Shown one piece after another: positions 1 to 4,865 of a DNA stretch of 25,581 bases. Below the pieces are notes generated by a model. It searched no databases. It was not told the origin of the DNA and was given only the letters and a program-made list of their open reading frames with translations. The stretch's first letter is position 1. Each line of letters starts with the position of its first letter. Both the position numbers and the translations under genes were made by a program. Source of the stretch: QHYU01 sp041493955 (GTDB lineage: Bacteria; Acidobacteriota; Terriglobia; Acidiferrales; UBA7541); assembly GCA_041493955.1 (NCBI GenBank), contig JBGPZW010000034.1, positions 1-25,581 on the forward strand, given 5' to 3'.

Positions 1-626
1 ATTCGCTCCGGGTCGGTGACGAAGTAGGGCGAGAGGTAGCCGCGGTCGAACTGCATGCCTTCGACCACCTCGAGCGTCGTCTCCATCGTGCGCGATTCCT
101 CGACGGTGATGACGCCGTCCTTGCCCACCTTCTTCATCGCCTCGGCGATGATGTTGCCGACCTGCTTGTCGGTGTTGGCGCTGATGGTGCCCACCTGCGC
201 GATCATCTCACCCTTGACGTCGCGGGACATCCTCTTGAGCTCCGCGACGACTGCCTCGACGGCCTTGTCAATGCCGCGCTTGAGCGCCATCGGGCTTGCG
301 CCCGCGGCTACCGTCCGCACGCCTTCGCGGAAGATGGCCTGGGCCAGCACGGTCGCAGTAGTGGTGCCGTCCCCGGCCACGTCGGACGTCTTCGACGCGA
401 CCTCGCGCACCATCTGCGCCCCCATGTTCTCGAGCGGATCCTGCAGCTCGATCTCCTTCGCTACGGTCACGCCGTCTTTAGTGATCACGGGCGCGCCGAA
501 CTTCTTCTCGATCACGGCATTGCGCCCCTTGGGGCCGAGTGTGATCTTCACGGCGTCGGCCAGAATGTTGATGCCGCGCAGGATCGCCTGGCGCGAGCTC
601 TCACCAATCACGATTTGCTTTGCCAT
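1..626 (-). CDS. groEL: 60-kDa chaperonin GroEL, N-terminal part (runs off left edge)
   Basis: This is the ATP-driven cytoplasmic folding chaperonin that works with the GroES lid. The reverse strand reads MAKQIVIGESSRQAILRGIN, then the nucleotide-binding stretch ITLGPKGRN, KDGVTVAKEI and the highly conserved VAGDGTTTATVLAQ, which includes the ATP-hydrolysis Asp of the family. About 208 of the usual 540-545 residues are present and the remainder lies beyond position 1. The ATG at 626 has an AGGAGG ribosome site about 10 bases upstream. It follows groES with a 66-base gap, the classic groESL order. No frameshift is visible. Identification is certain; whether this is the only groEL copy in the genome cannot be told from the window. 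Confidence 0.97.
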   Translation of the reverse strand, partial: MAKQIVIGESSRQAILRGINILADAVKITLGPKGRNAVIEKKFGAPVITKDGVTVAKEIELQDPLENMGAQMVREVASKTSDVAGDGTTTATVLAQAIFREGVRTVAAGASPMALKRGIDKAVEAVVAELKRMSRDVKGEMIAQVGTISANTDKQVGNIIAEAMKKVGKDGVITVEESRTMETTLEVVEGMQFDRGYLSPYFVTDPER

Positions 627-692
627 TGGAGTTCACCCTCCTGGGTGAATGAGAATTTCTGCCCCGTCCAAAACCTTCGGAATCGGGGAAAG

Positions 693-1013
693 CTACTTCT
701 TGCCGGACGCCGCCTTGGCGGCACCGCTGAGCTTCGCCAGGATTTCCTCCTCGCGGAGGATCAGGTACTCCTGGTCATCGATCTTGATGTCGCTGCCCGT
801 GTACTTGCCGAACAAAATCCGGTCGCCCACCTTCACATCGAGCGGGACGCGTTGGCCCTTCTCGATCTTGCCGGCTCCGACGGCTATCACTTCGCCCTCC
901 TGGGGCTTCTCTTTGGCCGTGTCGGGGATGATGATGCCGCCCTTCGCGGTTTCCTTCTCTTCCAACCGCCTTACCAGGACGCGGTCGTGCAGGGGAGTCA
1001 CTTGTACAGTCAT
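693..1013 (-). CDS. groES: Co-chaperonin GroES (Cpn10)
   Basis: This is the 10-kDa lid of the GroEL folding chamber, acting in the cytoplasm as a heptameric ring. The sequence carries PLHDRVLVRRLEEKE at the N-terminus, then the mobile-loop region KGGIIIPDTAKEKPQEG that docks onto GroEL, then VKVGDRILFGKYTG and a YLILREEEILA strand. At 106 residues it is about ten longer than the usual 94-97, owing to an Ala/Lys/Gly-rich tail after the last strand. The start is supported by a GGAGG site in front of the ATG at 1013. It lies directly upstream of groEL. The 68 bases upstream contain no CIRCE inverted repeat, so HrcA control at this position is not supported. Confidence 0.97.
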   Translation of the reverse strand: MTVQVTPLHDRVLVRRLEEKETAKGGIIIPDTAKEKPQEGEVIAVGAGKIEKGQRVPLDVKVGDRILFGKYTGSDIKIDDQEYLILREEEILAKLSGAAKAASGKK

Positions 1014-1081
1014 TTCTCAAACCTCCGTTCAATCCATTCTGAAGATTCCGACAGTAAGCTCGTTATTACCCTAAATCGACA

Positions 1082-1756
1082 TTAGGGGCGAAAAATCTCC
1101 CTGTTCTTCTGTCGCGCCACTTCCAGGTTGTCGGCTTCTTTTTTCTGGCGCGCGATTTCTTTCTGCGGATCCGCTTGCCCATCCAGTTTCACAGCGTCGG
1201 CCATCGCAGCCTCGGCTTGTCCATCCAGCCGTTTCGAAAACATGACCAGCCCAAAAGCGTTCAGGAGGCTGGAGCGGAAAAGGCTTATCGAGTACTGCGA
1301 ATCTTCCCAGCGGGCGATGACCTTTTCGGTGGACCTGTACAGCTCGTTCGTCGGGAAGCTGACCTCGGCATCTGGCCTCGTTGCAGTTCCGTACTTGGCC
1401 GAGATGGCTTGCACCATGTCCTCGGCAGTTAGCCCTTGTGTGGCGTGCCGATCATAGGTCACCAAAATCCTGTAGAGCTCGCCATTGTAGAAGGTGAAGA
1501 AAACCTGCCAAACCGAGTCCGCCTGGAGCGAAGAGCCAGAAGACTCGCGTGGCCACCACGTCAACTCTTGAATTACCGCTGGGCGCTTGTGGACCAGCTT
1601 TGTCTGGAGCGGTTTTAGGTCAACCTGGTTTGATAGTTCGACCAAACTCATTCCGAACGAAAAGTTTCGATATTTGGAAAGGTCCTGCCCGTGAACCGAA
1701 GAAGCTGAAAGTAGGATCAGCGCAAGGGAAACAACTACACAACGCATTATTCTCAT
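1082..1756 (-). CDS. Secreted protein of unknown function
   Basis: I do not recognise this 224-residue protein. It begins MRIMRCVVVSLALILLSASS and continues VHGQ, a typical Sec signal peptide with probable cleavage after VHG, so the mature protein should be periplasmic or secreted. The mature part starts DLSKYRNFSFGMSL, a pattern seen in small secreted proteins where a FGMS motif precedes a compact domain. It has several aromatic residues and a charged C-terminus rich in Lys, Glu and Gln that is probably helical. The ATG at 1756 is preferred because AAGGGGA lies 8 bases upstream; a TTG at 1777 would extend it by seven residues and would itself overlap that ribosome site. It ends 68 bases before groES and may share its transcript. 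Confidence 0.75.
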   Translation of the reverse strand: MRIMRCVVVSLALILLSASSVHGQDLSKYRNFSFGMSLVELSNQVDLKPLQTKLVHKRPAVIQELTWWPRESSGSSLQADSVWQVFFTFYNGELYRILVTYDRHATQGLTAEDMVQAISAKYGTATRPDAEVSFPTNELYRSTEKVIARWEDSQYSISLFRSSLLNAFGLVMFSKRLDGQAEAAMADAVKLDGQADPQKEIARQKKEADNLEVARQKNREIFRP

Positions 1757-1864
1757 TTGAAAATCCCCTTCAAACAATTACAGATTCAAGATCGTTGCCA
1801 CAGTTGGCGGTCTTCATCTCTTCCAGAGCTAGTTCCTTGCCTCTTGCGAGCCCCATGCTTGGGT

Positions 1865-2302
1865 TCAGGCGGCAGCCAACCTTGTTGCTCGGTCCCGCCC
1901 CTGGAGCTCCTTGGCCTTGGTCCGGAAAAAAAACACACTTTCGTGAATATGCCGAGAGTGGGCCGAGACACTCGCGTAGGGCACTCCCAGGAAACGTTTC
2001 GAGTTTACTTGCGTGATTTGCAAGGAATTAAATCTCTCCGACTTCAGTTTCGCTAGGATTTGCTTGACTGCCCTGCGTACCGCTTTTTGTCCGTCAAAAC
2101 CGAAGACGGTCGCCATGATTTCACCAGCGAGGAAGAAAAAGGTCCATCCCGCTTCGTGGATTTTTCGATCCAATCCGTACGCATTGAGATCCTTAACTAA
2201 TCTCCATCCCGGCACACAGGGCGCAGTTTCGAACCGCAGGCCTTCCGGCAAGAGTGTGCCCTCCATGATCAGGATGGTCCCCGTTTTGATTGTGTCTAGC
2301 AT
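1865..2302 (-). CDS. Conserved small protein of unknown function (full-length paralogue)
   Basis: This 145-residue protein starts MLDTIKTGTILIMEGTLLPE and contains PGWRLVKDLNAYGLDRKI and AGWTFFFLAGEI, followed by FGFDGQKAVRRAVKQILAKL. From memory, similar proteins occur in soil Acidobacteriota, but I know of no assigned function. No signal peptide or transmembrane helix is evident. The second half is basic, ending with a Ser/His-rich stretch and FFFRTKAKE. The start ATG has GAGGAG 7 bases upstream. A shortened paralogue lies 330 bases further upstream on the same strand with a related leader, so the two arose by tandem duplication. The leader carries two hairpins, at 2323-2337 (ACAGTG / CACTGT) and 2344-2364 (GCAACTG / CAGTTGC). 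Its placement among chaperone genes hints at a stress role, which is inference. Confidence 0.75.
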   Translation of the reverse strand: MLDTIKTGTILIMEGTLLPEGLRFETAPCVPGWRLVKDLNAYGLDRKIHEAGWTFFFLAGEIMATVFGFDGQKAVRRAVKQILAKLKSERFNSLQITQVNSKRFLGVPYASVSAHSRHIHESVFFFRTKAKELQGRDRATRLAAA

Positions 2303-2403
2303 TGGGGGTCTCCTCGGCGTTTACAGTGGCGCACTGTTCGGCAGCAACTGGCGCCGGCAGTTGCATCTTTGGGTTGGACGCGATCTTTGTCCCTGGTCGT
2401 CCT

Positions 2404-2532
2404 TCATGCCGCCTTCTTCATGTCGTTCTTCTTTGGACGGGTATTGACCTCTTGTCCAAACAGCCGTTGCAAAAGCCGCAGGAAGGGCTCAACGAATAAC
2501 TCGTACAGCAGGGTTCTCACTGGATGATCCAT
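2404..2532 (-). CDS. Possible 42-residue small protein
   Basis: The frame encodes a 42-residue peptide beginning MDHPVRTLLYELFVEPFLRL and ending with a Lys-rich tail NDMKKAA. The N-terminal 28 residues would form an amphipathic helix with hydrophobic residues at regular spacing. Its ATG overlaps the stop of the preceding 46-codon frame (TGATG), the arrangement typical of translational coupling, but there is no independent Shine-Dalgarno sequence. It may be a genuine microprotein or a remnant left after decay of the shortened paralogue region. Confidence is low because short frames of this size occur by chance. Confidence 0.3.
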   Translation of the reverse strand: MDHPVRTLLYELFVEPFLRLLQRLFGQEVNTRPKKNDMKKAA

Positions 2533-2672
2533 CAAAAGATAGGGCTGCCCACTAGGACGAGCCTCCCCCCGATTCTGGAGTATCCTGTCGCATCGGGCAG
2601 GGTTGCGGTACGTTCGTTGAGATACCCTTCGTCATCCATATCGCGACGAGGCTTCTTCGTGGCGGCGGTCAT
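2532..2672 (-). CDS. Possible 46-residue small protein or frame-shifted tail
   Basis: The frame encodes a 46-residue peptide beginning MTAATKKPRRDMDDEGYLNE and ending GRLVLVGSPIF. It begins inside the 3' end of the 82-residue paralogue gene, in another frame, and overlaps it by about 40 bases. Its composition, basic then acidic then hydrophobic, looks more protein-like than the C-terminal tail of the overlapping frame. Two readings are possible: an independent small gene, or the real continuation of a neighbouring gene that has suffered a frameshift. It ends in TGATG, shared with the next small frame. Confidence 0.25.
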   Translation of the reverse strand: MTAATKKPRRDMDDEGYLNERTATLPDATGYSRIGGRLVLVGSPIF

Positions 2673-2880
2673 CTTCCGGCCGTTCAGGAGCTTTTGGGCG
2701 ATCGCCCGATGTTAGCTTCGCTCCCGTACTTGCTTTGTTTTCCGGCGCCTTCCGCAATCCTCGAATCATTTCACCAGCCATGTAGAAAAAGGTCCAGGGC
2801 TCGCTTTTGAATCGCAAGTATCCCGGGATAAGGGCGTTTTCCCCGATCAGGGTGGTTCCCGTGTTGATGGTGTCTTCCAT
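2632..2880 (-). CDS. Shortened paralogue of the 145-residue protein
   Basis: This 82-residue frame begins MEDTINTGTTLIGENALIPG and then YLRFKSEPWTFFYMAGEM, aligning with MLDTIKTGTILIMEGTLLPE...WTFFFLAGEI of the 145-residue neighbour. The block of about 24 residues between the shared Pro and the shared WTFF is missing in frame. After MAGEM the similarity stops and the tail turns into a Pro/Arg/Glu-rich sequence (PKAPERPEDDRRHEEASSRY) unlike the paralogue, as expected for a frameshift or replaced 3' end. The ATG has a GGAGA site, and its upstream leader resembles that of the paralogue. It is probably a decaying copy, though the intact ribosome site means it may still be translated. Confidence 0.5.
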   Translation of the reverse strand: MEDTINTGTTLIGENALIPGYLRFKSEPWTFFYMAGEMIRGLRKAPENKASTGAKLTSGDRPKAPERPEDDRRHEEASSRYG

Positions 2881-2926
2881 TAGCGTCTCCGCTGCGTTTT
2901 TGCAGTGGCGCCCGGGACCACTACGC

Positions 2927-3145
2927 TCACAGCCTTATAGTGACTTGCTCCCCTAGGTCCGATTTGTTATCGATGCCATAGTGAGGCTCGATTCTGTGTT
3001 TGATAGAGAATAAAGCCAGGACAACCAGGACAGCGCTCGCACAGACCACAAAGTCCAGCGACAGTTGGTAACTTGCGGAGGGGCGCCATGTCACCACCAG
3101 GAGCAACGCCGTAATGGAAACCCACTTCACGATATTTGTGACCAT
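2927..3145 (-). CDS. Small membrane protein with two predicted helices
   Basis: This 72-residue protein begins MVTNIVKWVSITALLLVVTW and has a second hydrophobic segment LDFVVCASAVLVVLALFSI near residues 30-48. It then has a polar C-terminal tail with His, Asp and Lys. It should be a two-pass inner-membrane protein; the function is unknown. The ATG at 3145 is preferred over a start 36 bases further upstream because a GAGG lies 7 bases before it, in a context (GAGGTTGCCA) like those of the ABM and Hsp20 genes. It lies between the shortened paralogue and the ABM-like gene on the same strand. A strong hairpin at 3193-3217 separates it from the ABM-like gene, so its expression may be partly independent. 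Confidence 0.6.
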   Translation of the reverse strand: MVTNIVKWVSITALLLVVTWRPSASYQLSLDFVVCASAVLVVLALFSIKHRIEPHYGIDNKSDLGEQVTIRL

Positions 3146-3192
3146 TGGCAACCTCGTTCGTCCGCCCAGTTTCCCTTTCATCGGAGAAGTGA

Positions 3193-3217
3193 GGGGGCGG
3201 ACTTTTGGTCCGCCCCC
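3193..3217 (-). terminator. Strong GC-rich hairpin between the ABM-like and membrane-protein genes
   Basis: A 10-base perfect stem (GGGGGCGGAC / GTCCGCCCCC) with a 5-base loop lies 24 bases after the ABM-like stop codon. No long T-run follows on the minus strand, so it may be a weak terminator, an attenuator or an mRNA 3'-end stabiliser rather than a strong intrinsic terminator. Confidence 0.5.
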
Positions 3218-3241
3218 AGCAAACGAAAAGACCTACCGGCT

Positions 3242-3562
3242 CTAGGCTGCTACTGCAGCGGCGATCTTGTGGAAGGTCGAGTTGCAAACCTCATAGGTTT
3301 CAACTTGAGGAGTTCCCTCAACGACTCTCGACAGGAGCTTCGTCACTTCGGGATACGTTGTGCGGTTGTAGGCTTCGGCGTTCTCTCTGTTTTCCCACAA
3401 ACTGATTCCGGACGCTTGCGTTCCGCCCGGAGCAATGAACGTGATTTCGTCCTGGAACCCTTGCTGCTTTCGAAGCAGGGGAATGATCTCCTTCTCCAGC
3501 CTCTGGGTAAACTCGGCAACGCTATTGGGTTTCAGATGCATGGATACTCTGCGTGCAAACAT
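3242..3562 (-). CDS. Antibiotic-biosynthesis-monooxygenase (ABM)-like dimeric alpha/beta-barrel protein
   Basis: This 106-residue protein begins MFARRVSMHLKPNSVAEFTQ and has the pattern of the ABM / dimeric ferredoxin-like fold: a first strand, a helix EFTQRLEKEIIPLLRKQQGF, a central strand DEITFIAPGG, then SLWENRENAEAYNRTTYPEV, where an SxWxxxExAxAY motif is typical of the family. Members include small monooxygenases, haem-degrading enzymes and stress proteins, and the sequence does not say which. The ATG at 3562 is chosen because AAGGAGG lies 5 bases upstream; upstream in-frame codons would overlap this site. A near-consensus promoter and a leader almost the same as that of Hsp20 lie upstream, so it is probably co-regulated with that heat-shock gene. 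Confidence 0.75.
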   Translation of the reverse strand: MFARRVSMHLKPNSVAEFTQRLEKEIIPLLRKQQGFQDEITFIAPGGTQASGISLWENRENAEAYNRTTYPEVTKLLSRVVEGTPQVETYEVCNSTFHKIAAAVAA

Positions 3563-3567
3563 GTCAA

Positions 3568-3594
3568 CCTCCTTGGTTGTCATGGTCAAGGGGG
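3568..3594 (-). promoter_or_regulatory. Possible Shine-Dalgarno-sequestering hairpin in the ABM-like leader
   Basis: In the transcript, CCCCCTTG (complement of 3587-3594) can pair with CAAGGAGG (complement of 3568-3575), which contains the Shine-Dalgarno sequence, leaving one internal C-A mismatch. The same arrangement exists in the Hsp20 leader. This is a candidate temperature-sensitive translation switch. Confidence 0.4.
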
Positions 3595-3652
3595 CGGTTT
3601 CAGATAACCCACTTTAGTTTAGATTACCTTATGACTCCCTAAGTCCTTAACC

Positions 3653-3681
3653 ACACTAGGTGAATTTACTGACCCTGTCAA
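3653..3681 (-). promoter_or_regulatory. Sigma-70-type promoter of the ABM-like gene
   Basis: On the minus strand there is a perfect -35 box TTGACA (3676-3681), a 17-base spacer, and a -10 box TAGTGT (3653-3658). It aligns base for base with the Hsp20 promoter at 4776-4804 within a longer duplicated stretch. The -35 box sits in an imperfect inverted repeat, TGAC-CCT-GTCA (3670-3680), that would be the operator. Confidence 0.7.
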
Positions 3682-3699
3682 GGGGAATCTGGGATTATC

Positions 3700-3781
3700 T
3701 TCCGTGATTAATCTATTCCAGTTAATCAGGTGGAGGGACCGTGTGGATGTTTGTTTAGAAGACGTAGGAAGGAGGGGCTAG
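3700..3781 (+). pseudogene. Truncated 5' end of a second copy of the helix-turn-helix regulator gene
   Basis: The stretch from about 3717 to 3758 matches the ribosome site and first codons of the intact regulator at 4866: GGAGG, six bases, then GTG GAT GTT. Similarity stops after about five codons and the frame ends at a TAG at 3779-3781. This is the remnant of a duplicated regulator gene whose divergent promoter region survived. Confidence 0.65.
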
Positions 3782-4094
3782 TGGGTAGAACTGCTTCTTG
3801 CCAAAAACGCGGACTTTGACGCACCTGGGATATGTTCCCAGACCCTACCCCCCCACTGCCCCGATTGCGGGAGGGCACTGCGCCACTCACTGTCCAAGAA
3901 TGCCTGGGTCCCTTTTTCGACCAGAGGCAGGGCCGTTTTCATAGATGCGGGCAGGAATTAGAGCCGTACAAAGCGCCTAGGCTGAAACCAACAAACTAAG
4001 TCGGGTACACGGACGCCCCGAGTCGCCCTGAAGTGCAAGACGCTGCTATCCGCTATGCGTGTCTTGCGTATTGGACCCATGCCAAGAATCCTGT
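3782..4094. other. Intergenic stretch without a recognisable gene
   Basis: I see no gene with a ribosome site here. It contains an inverted repeat TGGGATATGTTCCCA around 3825-3840 and C-rich and G-rich runs. It separates the truncated regulator copy from the broken ABM copy, and is probably residue of the duplication that produced both. Confidence 0.5.
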
Positions 4095-4164
4095 TCGTTT
4101 TCTGGCAGAGGCTCCAACTCCGCTGGCAATTCTTGGGGTGCATGGACACTCTGCGAGCGAACAT
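4095..4164 (-). pseudogene. 5' remnant of a second ABM-like gene
   Basis: The reverse strand reads MFARRVSMHPKN, nearly the same as the start of the intact ABM-like protein (MFARRVSMHLKPN), with a GGTGGTTGAC in front that resembles the intact gene's GGAGGTTGAC. After about ten codons the similarity is lost. A +1 frame shift gives an acidic sequence PQELPAELEPLPENEQD that ends within 30 codons. The open frame continues to 3958 without resembling any family. This is best read as a degraded duplicate lying directly downstream of Hsp20. Confidence 0.55.
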
Positions 4165-4186
4165 GTCAACCACCTCGGCTCTCAGT

Positions 4187-4212
4187 ACGGAGGTCGGAGC
4201 GCCAACCTCCGT
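4187..4212 (-). other. Hairpin between Hsp20 and the broken ABM copy
   Basis: A perfect 8-base stem (ACGGAGGT / ACCTCCGT) with a 10-base loop lies 14 bases after the Hsp20 stop codon. There is no T-run, so it is more likely an mRNA 3'-end stabiliser, or a structure that covers the GGAGGT, than an intrinsic terminator. Confidence 0.4.
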
Positions 4213-4226
4213 AAATGAGACATGGA

Positions 4227-4685
4227 TTACTTGCCGTTTGTTGAGACGCTGATCTTTATCTGCTTCGGCTTAGACTCCTCACGCTTCGACATATGCAGGG
4301 TCAAGGCCCCATTGCGATACTCGGCCCGAATGCTCTCGGAGCTGACCGTGTTCGGTAGGGAGAAGCTCCTCGTGAACGAACCATAGGCGCGTTCAACTCG
4401 GAGGTAATTGTCCTCGTTGACGTCCTTCTCGAATTTCCGCTCTCCGCGGATCGTCAACATATTGTTTTCGACGCGCACGTCAATGTCCTTTTCTTCGAGA
4501 TCCGGCAGGTCGGCCTTTAGGACCAATTCGTTCTCGGTTTCGTATATATCCACTGGTGGCGCCCAGGCTGCCAGGTCGGCATGACCCGAGCGGTCGCGAG
4601 TAAAATTGTCCTCGAACAAACGATTGACTTGGTTCTGTAAAGATGTCAAACCGCGGGACTGGTCCCAACGTGTAATCGTGTTCAT
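4227..4685 (-). CDS. Small heat-shock protein, Hsp20/alpha-crystallin family
   Basis: This ATP-independent holdase binds unfolding proteins in the cytoplasm and passes them to refolding chaperones such as GroESL, which lies in the same block. The 152-residue sequence has a short N-terminal arm, then an alpha-crystallin domain from about residue 41: WAPPVDIYETENELVLKADL, NNMLTIRGERKF, YGSFTRSFSLP, and the family signature AEYRNGALTLHM (AxxxNGxL). The C-terminal I-K-I (QIKISVS) is the IxI motif that links dimers into oligomers. The ATG at 4685 is chosen because AAGGAGG lies 5 bases upstream; a TTG nine codons earlier would sit across that site. A near-perfect promoter and a structured leader precede it, and the regulator gene diverges from the same region. 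Confidence 0.93.
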   Translation of the reverse strand: MNTITRWDQSRGLTSLQNQVNRLFEDNFTRDRSGHADLAAWAPPVDIYETENELVLKADLPDLEEKDIDVRVENNMLTIRGERKFEKDVNEDNYLRVERAYGSFTRSFSLPNTVSSESIRAEYRNGALTLHMSKREESKPKQIKISVSTNGK

Positions 4686-4690
4686 GGCAA

Positions 4691-4717
4691 CCTCCTTGGT
4701 TGTCTTGGCCAAGGGGG
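4691..4717 (-). promoter_or_regulatory. Possible RNA thermometer hairpin in the Hsp20 leader
   Basis: In the mRNA, CCCCCTTGG (complement of 4709-4717) can pair with CCAAGGAGG (complement of 4691-4699), covering the whole Shine-Dalgarno sequence, with one internal C-A mismatch and a 9-base loop. An alternative small hairpin, CAACC-AAGGA-GGTTG, would place the Shine-Dalgarno sequence in its loop. Heat-shock genes of many bacteria use such melting structures; that this is one is inference. Confidence 0.45.
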
Positions 4718-4775
4718 CGATTTCAGATAACCAACCGTGGTTTAGATTATCTTACGACTCCCTCAGTCCTTAACC

Positions 4776-4804
4776 ACAATAGGTAAATTAACTTGACCTG
4801 TCAA
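4776..4804 (-). promoter_or_regulatory. Sigma-70-type promoter of Hsp20
   Basis: On the minus strand there is a perfect -35 box TTGACA (4799-4804), a 17-base spacer, and a -10 box TATTGT (4776-4781). Transcription would start near 4769, giving a leader of about 85 bases that is conserved with the ABM-like gene's leader. Confidence 0.75.
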
Positions 4805-4805
4805 G
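4792..4805. promoter_or_regulatory. Palindromic operator candidate between divergent -35 boxes
   Basis: CTTGACCTGTCAAG is an inverted repeat of CTTGAC with a two-base centre. It contains the -35 box of the Hsp20 promoter (minus strand, 4799-4804) and that of the regulator promoter (plus strand, TTGACC, 4793-4798). A dimeric repressor here would block both. The helix-turn-helix gene alongside is the obvious candidate binder, which is inference. Confidence 0.55.
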
Positions 4806-4821
4806 GAGAATTTGGGATTAT
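4793..4821 (+). promoter_or_regulatory. Promoter of the helix-turn-helix regulator
   Basis: -35 TTGACC (4793-4798), a 17-base spacer, and -10 GATTAT (4816-4821). The predicted start near 4828 gives a leader of about 38 bases to the GTG start codon, but only about 11 bases to the upstream ATG at 4839, which supports the GTG. Confidence 0.5.
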
Positions 4822-4865
4822 TATTGTAGGTTCATCAAATGCAGTTAATCGAGTGGAGGCGCCCT

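Noticed and set aside
55..648. Plus-strand frame opposite groEL
   Set aside because: It is the antisense shadow of the highly conserved groEL coding strand and lacks a ribosome site.
1014..1081. CIRCE element (HrcA site) or HspR-type repeat before groES
   Set aside because: No TTAGCACTC/GAGTGCTAA or CTTGAGT-N7-ACTCAAG pattern is present in the 68 bases upstream of groES.
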